Shown: positions 7,916 to 15,664 of the stretch, one piece after another
Numbering within the stretch: the first letter of the stretch is position 1
How the letters are laid out: every line of letters begins with the position of its first letter
Assembly (NCBI GenBank): GCA_934589705.1
Contig: CAKTOH010000019.1
Span: 1 to 27,080 of the forward strand
DNA length: 27,080 nucleotides
Reading direction: 5' to 3'
From: an uncultured Oscillospiraceae bacterium
GTDB taxonomy: Bacteria; Bacillota; Clostridia; Oscillospirales; Oscillospiraceae
Program-made: the position numbers and the translations under genes
The notes under the pieces: model-generated
Databases searched by the model: none
The model's input: only the letters and a program-made list of their open reading frames with translations
What the model was told of the DNA's origin: nothing

Positions 7916-9770
7916 GGGAATCACCTCCGGATTTGGTCAGAGCATACAGAATGATGCCGTTGGAAATGAGAATACGCAGAGTCTCGGAAATGGTGGAGCC
8001 GGGAACCAGCACGTTTGCCACAGGCATTCCCAAAGTTAGAACGCCCTGGAACAGGAAGGTGCCAATAATCACATGGCTGATCTTGCACCGGGAGGTGGAG
8101 GCACCGCCAATCAGAATGGCGGAAGCGGCCACGAAGCCCATCTGGCGGGGAGCGGTGTACAGCTGCATGAAGCCGTAGCTCTGGGAGTAGACCAGAATGC
8201 CCACCGCGCCCAGTACCGTGGACAGGGTGGTTCCCACGATCCGCATTTTATCCACGTTGATGCCCGCAGCCTGGGCAAACCGGGGATTGTTGCCCACGGC
8301 CTGCATGGCCACACCGGTCTTGCTCCGGGAGAACAGCCACACCAGCAGGCAGCACAGCGCCATAAACAGGAGCAGTCCCGTAGGCACGGTGAAATCGCCG
8401 ATCTTGAAGGCCAGGAACTCGTCGAGGATGTGCTTGAAGTTGGTGGAATCCAGGCCGATGGTGTTCCGAAGGCCGGTGCCCAAGGGCCAGCGCAGCTTCA
8501 GAGACTTAAAGGGCAGAACCAGCCAGGCAATGCACATCAGGGAGACAATGGAGAAGCCCACATAGGTGGTGACGGACATCTCCTCGCCCTTCAGCCGGTT
8601 CAGCATCTGGGCATACAGGTAGCCGCAGACGGCGGCAATGACGCAGCCTACCGCAATGGCGAACAGGAAGCCGCCCCAGCCGGGGATCCCCAGCTCAATG
8701 GTCATCAGGCCGCCGATGAGGCCGGCCACCAGGCCGATGGGCAGACCCAGGTTCAGGCTGATGCCGCACTGAATGCCGGGCACCATGGCCAGAACCATGA
8801 TGGAATTCATGCCGGTACGCACCACGGTGTTGCTGAGCAGCGTGGGCAGGGACAGATCGAACCACAGCGTCATGAAGCACAGCAGAATGAAGAACACGCC
8901 GATGATAACCCGGGGCACGCCCAGCTTGGCAACCAGCCATTCATAGAAGGCCAGCAGAGCCGCCGTCACCAGCAGAGCCAGAGCCGTATAAAGCAAATCA
9001 TCGGAATGACGAACCAGATAGCCGGAAGCCGTAGACTTGCCGCCGCACTGATCCAGATACCGGTCATACTGGGTGTCGAAATCGTCGCCGGGCTGATACA
9101 TCAGTCCGTCCACAGTCCCCCGGAGGGAAGCCAGAGCCTCATCGTCCAGAACGTCGTAGACCTTCTTCAGCTCCTGACCCAGAGCCACATAGGCGCTGTC
9201 CACCACAGCCTGGGCATCCAGCATTTCCTGGGTGGCAACGAAGCCGCTCATATCCACTTCCACGGTTTCGTCCTCGGAAACCTCCTTGCCCTCGGCAAGC
9301 AGGGCTTCCCGCTCGGCTTCCATCTTGGCCTTTGCCTCTTCGTAGTGGGCATCGATGTAGGCCTGCTGAGCAGCGGTCTCCAGCTCACCGTGGCGCATCA
9401 TCGCCGCGTTATAGGCATCGGTAGCGGCAATCAGCTCCGGACTGGCAACCACACCGGCAGCAAATTCCGCATTTTCATACTTGGCCCGGGTATCCTCCTC
9501 CGCCTGCTTGACGGCTTCCCGGATGGCGGCCATTCCGCCGCCCTCGGCCTTGGCCTTAGCCTGAGCCTCCTGCTTTGCAATGTTTACATAGCTTTCTACC
9601 ACGCCTGCGCCAGTAACGTTCAGCAGCATCCGCACCCGGAGGTTTTCCAGAATGGCCTCGCCCTTGGCGTTACTCTTCTTCGGCAGGTTCAGGCCGCCCA
9701 GCACCAGCAGCACAACGCAGGCTACGCACAGCAAGGCAGCAACGCTTCTTCTTACTTTATTCTTCGTCAT
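7908..9770 (-). CDS. ABC transporter permease with large extracytoplasmic helical domain
   Basis: The protein has 620 residues, about 250-300 more than a usual permease of this type. A basic start and one membrane segment (about 8-29) lead into a polar stretch (36-250) rich in Ala, Glu, Lys and Gln with coiled-coil character, expected outside the cell. From about 259 onward it is a standard BPD_transp_2 permease: GISLNLGLPIGLVAGLIGG, the coupling region QAVGNNPRFAQAAGINVDKMRIVG, and GGAS. The polar domain contains several aspartates and glutamates and one Cys (242). It probably rests against the lipoprotein or the cell wall, which is inference. It starts 6 bases after the ATPase stop. Confidence 0.88.
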   Translation of the reverse strand: MTKNKVRRSVAALLCVACVVLLVLGGLNLPKKSNAKGEAILENLRVRMLLNVTGAGVVESYVNIAKQEAQAKAKAEGGGMAAIREAVKQAEEDTRAKYENAEFAAGVVASPELIAATDAYNAAMMRHGELETAAQQAYIDAHYEEAKAKMEAEREALLAEGKEVSEDETVEVDMSGFVATQEMLDAQAVVDSAYVALGQELKKVYDVLDDEALASLRGTVDGLMYQPGDDFDTQYDRYLDQCGGKSTASGYLVRHSDDLLYTALALLVTAALLAFYEWLVAKLGVPRVIIGVFFILLCFMTLWFDLSLPTLLSNTVVRTGMNSIMVLAMVPGIQCGISLNLGLPIGLVAGLIGGLMTIELGIPGWGGFLFAIAVGCVIAAVCGYLYAQMLNRLKGEEMSVTTYVGFSIVSLMCIAWLVLPFKSLKLRWPLGTGLRNTIGLDSTNFKHILDEFLAFKIGDFTVPTGLLLFMALCCLLVWLFSRSKTGVAMQAVGNNPRFAQAAGINVDKMRIVGTTLSTVLGAVGILVYSQSYGFMQLYTAPRQMGFVAASAILIGGASTSRCKISHVIIGTFLFQGVLTLGMPVANVLVPGSTISETLRILISNGIILYALTKSGGDSRA

Positions 9771-9776
9771 CTGCGC

Positions 9777-11378
9777 TTAACCTTCTTTCTTGTTGTGTTC
9801 GGAGGGCTTGATGCCGGACATGGCCAGGCCGAAGTCCGCATCGGAAGCGTCCGGTGCCAGCACATCCACCAGCTTGCCCTCGGAGACGATGGCGATCCGG
9901 TCGGAAATGCTGCGCAGTTCCTGAAGTTCCGAGGAAATGATGACCACGGTCATATTCTTCTCCCGGTTCAGCTTCACCAGCGTCTCCAGCACCAGCTTCT
10001 TGGCGCCGATGTCAATGCCACGGGTGGGCTCGGAAACGAACAGGAACTTGGGATTCATGCACAGAGCCCGGGCAATGCAGACCTTCTGCTGGTTGCCGCC
10101 GGACAGAGTGCCCGCCGCCTGGGTGGGGCCGAAGCAGCGGATATCCAGTTCCTGGATCATCTCCTCCGCAGTGGCACGAATCTTGCCGCTGTTTTTCAGG
10201 GTAAAGGGGCCGATTTTGTTCAGATAGTCGCCCTTGACCTGCATGGCGTTGAATACAATATTATCTTCAATGGCCTGATCCAGCAGCAAGCCGACCGTCT
10301 TCCGGTCCTCGGAAACCATAGCGATACCGTCATTCAGCGCTTCCTTGGTATCGCCGGGCTTCAACTCCTTGCCGAACAGTTCCACAGTGCCTTCCATGTC
10401 ATAAAGGCCGAGCACGCCGTTGGGAATGCCCAGCTTGCCCTGGCCGGCCAGGCCGCCGATGCCAAGGATCTCGCCCTCGTAGATGTCCATGGTAATGCCC
10501 CGGACTCGCTCGCCGGGCATATCCACCCGGAGGTTCTCCAGGTGCATGGCTACGGTGTCGGAATGGGTGCTCCGGGCCTCGGCGTGGACAACCGCCTCGC
10601 CCTTCCGGCCGATCATCAGCTCCGCCAGCTCCACAATGGAGGTATTCTCCACGGCTCTGGTGGCAACCAGCTTGCCGTCCCGGAGGATGGTGATGTGATT
10701 GGAAGCGGCCATAACCTCATCCAGACGATGGGTGATGAAAATGATTGCGATGCCGCTGGCGGCAATCTGCTTCATAACGGAAATCAGCTGGTCTGCCTCA
10801 GACTCCGTCAGAACGGCGGTGGGCTCATCGAATACCAGCAGCTTCACGCCGGTTTTGTCAATTTCCCGGGCGATTTCCACGAACTGCATATAGCCTACAG
10901 GCAGTCCCCGCACCAGCGTGTTCTCGTCCAGGCTCATGCCCACGCTGTCCAGTGCCTTCCGGGCGTCCTTGCGCATGGCAGGAAAATCCAGGGTCTCCAA
11001 ATCCTTACCCAGGATTCGGCTGACGGGATTGGGCTTGGCAATTTCCCGGTTGAGCTTAATGTTCTCTGTAATCGTAAAGCCGGGCAGGAGCATGAATTCC
11101 TGATGCACCATGCCGATACCCATGGCCATGGCGTCCTGAGGAGAAAGAATATTGACCTTCTCCCCATTCAGAAAGATTTCTCCCTCAAATCCACCGGTGC
11201 TGTGAATCACAGGCATACCGAACAGGGTATTCATCAGGGTGGATTTGCCTGCACCGTTCTCGCCGAGAAGCGCGTGGATCTCGCCGGGCTTTACGGAAAG
11301 AGACACATCGCTCAGAACCGCGTTATTGCCGTACTGCTTGCTGATGTGCTTCATTTCCAGTACGTATTCGTTCTGCAT
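9777..11378 (-). CDS. ABC importer ATPase with two nucleotide-binding domains
   Basis: The 533-residue protein is a tandem ATPase of the RbsA/XylG/YufO type that powers sugar, nucleoside or purine-like importers. Domain 1 has a good Walker A (GENGAGKST, 39-47) and FDEPTAVL, but its signature is degenerate (PVGYMQ). Domain 2 has a degenerate P-loop (GGLAGQGKLGI), a good signature (LSGGNQQK from 425) and a Walker B that reads FLFVSEPTRGID, Ser replacing the usual Asp. Such asymmetry is common in this subfamily. AAGGAGG lies 10 bases before the ATG. The partners are the two permeases downstream and the DUF3798 lipoprotein upstream. Confidence 0.93.
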   Translation of the reverse strand: MQNEYVLEMKHISKQYGNNAVLSDVSLSVKPGEIHALLGENGAGKSTLMNTLFGMPVIHSTGGFEGEIFLNGEKVNILSPQDAMAMGIGMVHQEFMLLPGFTITENIKLNREIAKPNPVSRILGKDLETLDFPAMRKDARKALDSVGMSLDENTLVRGLPVGYMQFVEIAREIDKTGVKLLVFDEPTAVLTESEADQLISVMKQIAASGIAIIFITHRLDEVMAASNHITILRDGKLVATRAVENTSIVELAELMIGRKGEAVVHAEARSTHSDTVAMHLENLRVDMPGERVRGITMDIYEGEILGIGGLAGQGKLGIPNGVLGLYDMEGTVELFGKELKPGDTKEALNDGIAMVSEDRKTVGLLLDQAIEDNIVFNAMQVKGDYLNKIGPFTLKNSGKIRATAEEMIQELDIRCFGPTQAAGTLSGGNQQKVCIARALCMNPKFLFVSEPTRGIDIGAKKLVLETLVKLNREKNMTVVIISSELQELRSISDRIAIVSEGKLVDVLAPDASDADFGLAMSGIKPSEHNKKEG

Positions 11379-11407
11379 TCTTTGTGTTCCTCCTTGTATA
11401 CGGTTAG

Positions 11408-11440
11408 ACGGGTCCGCCCGAATAAATCGGGTGGACCCGT
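11408..11440 (-). other. Strong stem-loop before the ATPase gene
   Basis: A 14-bp GC-rich stem (11408-11421 with 11427-11440, one imperfect pair) closes a 5-base loop. It lies 30 bases upstream of the ATPase start and is not followed by a T tract on either strand. It fits an mRNA processing or stabilising element that makes the binding-protein message more abundant than the rest; that role is inference. Confidence 0.6.
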
Positions 11441-11487
11441 TATTTGGACTTGCATTTTGTTGTTACTGAGGCGTTTGCGCCCATGGG

Positions 11488-11518
11488 GCGCATTCCCTCA
11501 GTGAACTTGAGGGAGCGC
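11488..11518 (-). other. Second stem-loop directly after the DUF3798 lipoprotein gene
   Basis: TCCCTCA (11494-11500) pairs with TGAGGGA (11508-11514). The stem continues outward, after a 2-base bulge, as GCGC (11488-11491) with GCGC (11515-11518). It starts 11 bases after the stop codon. An alternative fold using AGGCG at 11469-11473 is also possible. Confidence 0.5.
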
Positions 11519-11529
11519 CTGAAATACGA

Positions 11530-12741
11530 TTACAGGTAATCGTTAAAATCAACAGGAGCCAGCAGGATGGTGTAGTAGTTGTCGAAGGTGGTGCCTTCGT
11601 CGTTGGTGTAGAAGTCGATCTTCGCGCCATCGACCTTCTCGTTCAGCAGAGCCTTCAGCGCCTCGGAATCGTTCTTGCTGGTGATGGTGCCCTCAGCGTA
11701 CTGCTTGGCATACTCAACGCCCACGGCGATGATGGTCATGGCAACGGGAGAAGCCCAGGTGGAGAAGCGGTCAAGCGCGTTGTGCTCCTTCAGCTTCAGA
11801 GCGATCTGATGCAGAGCCTCCTGGTCGTCACCGCCGATGGCCAGCTCCAGGCCCAGGGTAGCGGGGAAGGCGTGGTAGGGGCTGGGGCAGCAGGGAGAGG
11901 GATAGTAAGCATTGGGCTGATCCAGGCAGGCAGCCTGCAGAGAGGGCTGCATACCGCAGTTGGTGGTGAAGAAGGCAACCTTCTTGCCCTCGTACTTGGC
12001 CAGCTGCTGGGGAACATCCTCCAGGATGAACTGCTGGGAGGCGGACAGGCCGGCCTCAGCGGTGGGGTCGGGAGCGGTGACGTCAACCAGCTCGATGCCC
12101 AGAGCGTCAGCGTTCTGCTTGAGCAGGTTGTGACGACCAACGATCAGCTCCATAGCCATGTGACGGGGGAAGGAGTAGTGGATGAACACGTCGATGCCCC
12201 ACTTCTCGCAGGTCTCCATGATGGTGTCGCCCTGAGCGACTTCGTTGGAGTACATAACGATATCAGAGGCAGCGGAGATAACGGCGGGATCCTCCTGGGG
12301 AGTGCCGGCGATCAGCAGGATGTCGTCACGGCCCATTTCCCGAACCTTGTCGAAGCCGGCCTTAGCGCCGGGGACAGCCTGGCACATCACGATGGCCTTC
12401 ACGTCGGGATCGGAAGCGAAGGAGACGATCTGAGAAACGGTGGTCTCCATCTCGGACATAAAGTTGTCGGGATAAGTAGCGGTAACAATGTGCTCGGGGC
12501 CATAGGTGGCCAGAGCCTTCTCAGCGGCGCGGAACTCTTCCTCGCCCTGGGAAACGGTACCGGTCAGAATGGCAACCTTCCAGTTGTCATTGCCGGAAGC
12601 AGCAGCGGTAGCGGCGGCCTCGGCGACGGTGCCTTCGGTAGCGGCAGGGGCAGCGGTAGTGGGGGCCTCGGTCTTGGCGCCGCAGGCAGTCATGCCCAGC
12701 ACCATGACAACGACCAGCACCAGGCTAATCATCTTTTTCAT
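11530..12741 (-). CDS. DUF3798-type lipoprotein, substrate-binding component of the ABC importer
   Basis: The 403-residue protein has a lipoprotein signal: basic MKKM, a hydrophobic stretch, then GMTAC with the lipidated Cys20, followed by an Ala/Thr-rich linker to about residue 50. From NWKVAILTGTVSQGEEEFRAAE on it looks like a periplasmic-binding-protein fold and resembles DUF3798 (PF12683) proteins. Segments such as VKAIVMCQAVPGA and DILLIAGTPQEDP fit the alternating strand-helix pattern. It should capture the ligand outside the membrane and pass it to the two permeases. A cysteine pair lies in PSPCCPSPYH. The ligand is unknown. AAGGAGG precedes the ATG, and a good promoter lies upstream. 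Confidence 0.85.
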   Translation of the reverse strand: MKKMISLVLVVVMVLGMTACGAKTEAPTTAAPAATEGTVAEAAATAAASGNDNWKVAILTGTVSQGEEEFRAAEKALATYGPEHIVTATYPDNFMSEMETTVSQIVSFASDPDVKAIVMCQAVPGAKAGFDKVREMGRDDILLIAGTPQEDPAVISAASDIVMYSNEVAQGDTIMETCEKWGIDVFIHYSFPRHMAMELIVGRHNLLKQNADALGIELVDVTAPDPTAEAGLSASQQFILEDVPQQLAKYEGKKVAFFTTNCGMQPSLQAACLDQPNAYYPSPCCPSPYHAFPATLGLELAIGGDDQEALHQIALKLKEHNALDRFSTWASPVAMTIIAVGVEYAKQYAEGTITSKNDSEALKALLNEKVDGAKIDFYTNDEGTTFDNYYTILLAPVDFNDYL

Positions 12742-12764
12742 GCTTTTTCCTCCTTATAATGTCT

Positions 12765-12794
12765 TTACATCAGCTACGCAAGTCCCTGATGTAA
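12765..12794. promoter_or_regulatory. 9-bp inverted repeat in the importer leader (candidate operator)
   Basis: TTACATCAG (12765-12773) and CTGATGTAA (12786-12794) form a perfect inverted repeat with 12 bases between, placed between the predicted transcription start (~12801) and the ribosome site. It could bind a repressor as DNA or form a leader hairpin. Confidence 0.55.
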
Positions 12795-12807
12795 GGATTT
12801 CTTGGTT

Positions 12808-12836
12808 ATTGTAGCACAGAAATTTAACAAATGCAA
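12808..12836 (-). promoter_or_regulatory. Promoter of the DUF3798 ABC importer operon
   Basis: On the minus strand TTGCAT (12831-12836) and TACAAT (12808-12813) are separated by exactly 17 bases. The leader of about 60 bases contains the TTACATCAG inverted repeat and the AAGGAGG site. Confidence 0.75.
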
Positions 12837-12927
12837 ACAGAAACAGGGAAATCCTCTGGATTTCGGTAATTTGTTAAAAAACACACGGCTACGTTACGCA
12901 CTTTCCTACTACATTGCACAAAAGTGG

Positions 12928-13575
12928 TCAATTGTTAACGAAATTATCAGCCGAAATTCTTGCACAGCGCACCGTTATCCGGGTTTTTCCGCCAATGGTG
13001 CAGGTGAAGAGGGTCAGATCCCAGTCCCCTTCCTCCATAGGCTCCACGTCCTCCGGATTCAGGATTTCCAGGGAAACCACTTCGTATTCAAAATCGTTGT
13101 CCTCCACGTCCCGGAAGGTGACGGGATCGCCGATCTGAAGCTTTTTCAGTCGGCCGAAGTGGGAATCGTAATTGTGCGCCATCACAATCAGATTGTCGTT
13201 ATAGGCTGAGCCCAGGTAACGGCAGGGGGCGATTTTCAGCAGTTCTCCGCTCCAGCTGTTCAGCACCGGCAGGGTTCTTCCGATGGTGGGAAGATACAAA
13301 GTGCCCACATATTCCCGGCCGTCGATCTCCACTACCGGCATTTCCATCTCCGGCACAAGCTCATAATCCGGCTGGGTGAAAGAAGGAAGGGTCTCCCCTT
13401 CTCTCTGCGGCTCGGTTTCCCGCACCTGCTCGCTCTGCCGGACAAGCTGAATCAAATCCTGGGAGGCGGTGACACCCGCCTGCCGGTCGTCCCAGAGGTT
13501 AAAGCACGCCAAGACGGCCGCCGCCAGAATCAGAAGCAGCCCCAGGGTTATGGTCAGGGTTCCCCTACGCCTCAT
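12928..13575 (-). CDS. Second sortase of the pilus locus (class not assigned)
   Basis: This is a membrane-anchored transpeptidase of 215 residues. A basic start and one N-terminal membrane helix (about 6-26) are followed by a charged linker and a sortase domain. The catalytic triad is visible as His134 (IVMAHNYDSHF), Cys192 (LTLFTCT) and an Arg at 199 or 203 (KTRITVRC). There is no C-terminal membrane segment, so it is not class C. It may join the finished pilus or its base to the cell wall, the role of a housekeeping-type sortase; that is inference. Start 13575 is chosen for its GAGGA site. It overlaps the minor pilin gene by 11 bases, suggesting coupling. No clear terminator was found downstream. 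Confidence 0.85.
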   Translation of the reverse strand: MRRRGTLTITLGLLLILAAAVLACFNLWDDRQAGVTASQDLIQLVRQSEQVRETEPQREGETLPSFTQPDYELVPEMEMPVVEIDGREYVGTLYLPTIGRTLPVLNSWSGELLKIAPCRYLGSAYNDNLIVMAHNYDSHFGRLKKLQIGDPVTFRDVEDNDFEYEVVSLEILNPEDVEPMEEGDWDLTLFTCTIGGKTRITVRCARISADNFVNN

Positions 13576-14503
13576 AGTTATCCTCTTTCCGGCGCAGAAG
13601 ACCCACAATCACCAGCACCAGTCCCGCCAGCAGCAGCACCGGCACCGGCCACCAGAGCTGACCGGTCTGGGGCAGCTTGCCGCCCTTGGGGGTGTCCGGC
13701 CGGTTGCAGGTGTTGGTAATGGTGAAAATTTTGCCGTCTTTCACGATCACCGGGCGATTGTAGCCCTTCACCTGGGCTTCCTTCACCTTCCACTCATGGG
13801 TGGCATCCAGGTTTTTCCAGGTGTATTTCCATTTTCCGTTCTGGGGCAGGGTGACCGTATCGTATTTTTCCCCGTCGCAGAGCAAATCCACGGTAATGGA
13901 TTCCGGACGGCGTTTGGGATGGCAGGAATCCTTCCAGACCTTGATGACCGTGATGTCCGTTTCCGTGCCCTCCCGGCTGGACTTGGCGTTGGCCTCCTGG
14001 TTGTAGACCCACTCATTGTTAAAATAATTGGGCAGGCTTACCAGGAAGGGCAAGGTGGTATAGACCCAGCCCTTCTTCTCGGTCTTGGTGCCCGGGATGT
14101 AATAGAGGCCCGGCACCAGCTTCCCGGAACCGGAGGGGAAGGTTACGTCCCCGTTTTTATCGGTTTTCGCCTTGTCCACAGGGGTAACGCCTGCGGGGAA
14201 ATTGCTTTGCAGCATGTCCCGGGTCTTCTTCCAGTCCGCGGCGCTGTTGCCGAAAATGTAGCTTTCAAAGCCGGGCTCCGGTGTCAGCGCACCCCCCTGC
14301 CCCATTCTCGCCACCAGGTACATGGAAAATTTCACGCCGGAAAGGGCGATTCGCTCACTTCCATCCTGATTCGCATAATGAATGGTCAGGGAAACCGGCT
14401 TTGTCAGATCCGGCGCCGACTGGGCACCGGCAGGCAGCGCCAGAGCGCTCACAAGAGCCAGCAGACTCAGGAGCAGCGCGGATACCCTCTGTATTCGTTT
14501 CAT
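13565..14503 (-). CDS. LPQTG-anchored minor pilin with Cna_B-type domain (probable base pilin)
   Basis: The 312-residue protein has a signal peptide (about 1-27, ending in ALALPAGAQSA). An N-terminal domain contains LSGVKFSMYLVA and KLVPGLYYIPGT, as in pilin-type isopeptide domains. A Cna_B-like domain (about 186-268: TDITVIKVWKDS, then GEKYDTVTL, WKYTWKNLDA and FTITNTC) precedes LPQTG (277-281), a hydrophobic helix and a basic tail. Sortases cut such signals between Thr and Gly. Its place after srtC, before the second sortase, and its modest size suggest a basal or minor subunit. It starts 15 bases after the srtC stop; the ribosome site (GATGAG) is weak. Confidence 0.87.
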   Translation of the reverse strand: MKRIQRVSALLLSLLALVSALALPAGAQSAPDLTKPVSLTIHYANQDGSERIALSGVKFSMYLVARMGQGGALTPEPGFESYIFGNSAADWKKTRDMLQSNFPAGVTPVDKAKTDKNGDVTFPSGSGKLVPGLYYIPGTKTEKKGWVYTTLPFLVSLPNYFNNEWVYNQEANAKSSREGTETDITVIKVWKDSCHPKRRPESITVDLLCDGEKYDTVTLPQNGKWKYTWKNLDATHEWKVKEAQVKGYNRPVIVKDGKIFTITNTCNRPDTPKGGKLPQTGQLWWPVPVLLLAGLVLVIVGLLRRKEDNYEA

Positions 14504-14518
14504 AATCTCATCACCACT

Positions 14519-15337
14519 TCATTTCTTCCGCCGCCTAGGGATCAGAAGTCCCAGAAGCAGCACCAGCAAAATGGGGGCGGCCACCACCGGCGCCACCAGA
14601 TAAGGCTCAATCTGAATGGCATCCGAGGTCACCCGGACATTTTTCGCGTCTTTTTCCGTCTCCACCCGATGGCCCCGAACCAGGAGCCGGTGGGTATTGA
14701 TGCCGTAGGGGGTGCAGGTCACCAGGGTACATAAGTCTTTCCCCTCCTCGATGAGCAGGGCTTCGGTGTCCTGGGGCTCCACGATGAGAATCTGATCTAC
14801 CTCGTAGGTCAGCACCTGATCCAGCACACCCAGCCGGAACCGATCCCCCACCACCAGCCGATCCAGGTCGGTAAAGAGCTTGGCACTGGGCAAGCCCCGG
14901 TGACCGGACAGGACGCAGTGGGTGCTCTCCCCGCCCACCGGCAGGCTCGCCCACTCCAGGTGCCCCACTGCCACCTGCAAAACCGATTCCTCGGTGCCGT
15001 GGTAAATGGGCAGGGACACGTTGATACTGGGAATCTCGATATAGCCCATAATTCCCATGCCGGACACATCCAGCAGCCGCTCATATTCCGCCATCTGACT
15101 GTCGTCCAGAAGATAGGCGTTTTCCCTGCCTACCAGGGAGCGGTTATACTCCCAGGCCTGCTGCCAGAGCTCGTCATAGCGGTTTTCGTCCAGCTTGGAA
15201 ACCTCCTGGGAATATGCGGCGATGGCACGGGACTGATGCGCCTCATTCCACCAGTTGGAGAGGGAAGGGTACAGCATCAGGGACAGCCCTACGACCAATA
15301 TAAGAATCAGGAAAATTGTCGAGGCATGTTTGCGCAT
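14519..15337 (-). CDS. Class C sortase, pilin polymerase
   Basis: SrtC links pilin subunits by cutting their LPxTG signals and joining them to a lysine of the next subunit. The 272-residue protein has the class C layout: N-terminal membrane helix (about 8-27), core with IPSINVSLPIYHGT and VGHLEWASLPVGG, and a C-terminal membrane helix ending IPRRRKK. Catalytic residues are His146 (LSGHRGLP), Cys208 (VTCTPYGINTHR) and Arg217, nine residues after the Cys as in known SrtC enzymes. The N-terminal lid region reads YLLDDSQM; the usual Asp-Pro-aromatic lid motif is not seen. GGAGAG precedes the ATG. It lies between the major and minor pilin genes. Confidence 0.93.
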   Translation of the reverse strand: MRKHASTIFLILILVVGLSLMLYPSLSNWWNEAHQSRAIAAYSQEVSKLDENRYDELWQQAWEYNRSLVGRENAYLLDDSQMAEYERLLDVSGMGIMGYIEIPSINVSLPIYHGTEESVLQVAVGHLEWASLPVGGESTHCVLSGHRGLPSAKLFTDLDRLVVGDRFRLGVLDQVLTYEVDQILIVEPQDTEALLIEEGKDLCTLVTCTPYGINTHRLLVRGHRVETEKDAKNVRVTSDAIQIEPYLVAPVVAAPILLVLLLGLLIPRRRKK

Positions 15338-15378
15338 AGGGCTCTCCTTGCTGCTGTCGAATCTGTCAAAATACTATG

Positions 15379-15406
15379 CCAGCGCACACACCGGCGCGGC
15401 TATCCC
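15379..15406. repeat. Interspersed repeat, copy 2
   Basis: This stretch is identical at 23 of 28 positions to the repeat at 2714-2741. It lies within the 399-base gap between the major pilin and srtC genes. Confidence 0.55.
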
Positions 15407-15441
15407 TTGGTACTTCCGGGAACCATCGTTAGAATCTGTAG

Positions 15442-15463
15442 GGGACGATGCCCTCATCGTCCC
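15442..15463. repeat. Hairpin repeat in the pilin-srtC spacer
   Basis: GGGACGATG and CATCGTCCC form a perfect 9-bp stem with a CCCT loop. It is the second repeat-like element in the spacer. Confidence 0.6.
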
Positions 15464-15528
15464 AAAGCGAAAAAGTATGCGTATATTCACACGCTTAAAA
15501 AATGTTTTGGCTCTGGTTCCTCCGGAGG

Positions 15529-15556
15529 CAATTTTCTTGTCCCGGCAAGAAAATTG
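15529..15556. repeat. Perfect 11-bp hairpin in the pilin-srtC spacer
   Basis: CAATTTTCTTG and CAAGAAAATTG pair perfectly around a 6-base loop. It is preceded by a 10-base palindrome, CCTCCGGAGG. No T tract follows on either strand. Confidence 0.65.
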
Positions 15557-15568
15557 ATAAGAAGCCGG

Positions 15569-15603
15569 CTTAAGGGGCGCTGCCGAAAAGCCGCCCCCTT
15601 AAG
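15569..15603. repeat. GC-rich hairpin in the pilin-srtC spacer
   Basis: CTTAAGGGG (15569-15577) and CCCCTTAAG (15595-15603) pair perfectly, and the stem extends inward by CG with one bulged base. Followed on the minus strand by only a mixed pyrimidine stretch, it is at best a weak terminator. Confidence 0.6.
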
Positions 15604-15664
15604 AATCCCCCGGCCGCCCTAACGAGCTGCGGCAAAATGCTTCGGATTGCAATGGGCGGTTTTG

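Noticed and set aside
6710..7954. 414-codon plus-strand open frame opposite the last permease
   Set aside because: Antisense shadow; Gln/Asp/His-rich with no recognisable fold, while the minus strand encodes a clear permease.
8073..11504. 1143-codon open frame on the plus strand across the ATPase and permease genes
   Set aside because: It is antisense to well-supported transporter genes; long open antisense frames arise from their GC-rich codon use. The translation is low in hydrophobic order, rich in His/Gln/Gly, and has no motif or ribosome site.
12876..12890. T run on the minus strand downstream of the second sortase, as a possible terminator
   Set aside because: No convincing stem precedes it; pairings tried are too short or mismatched.
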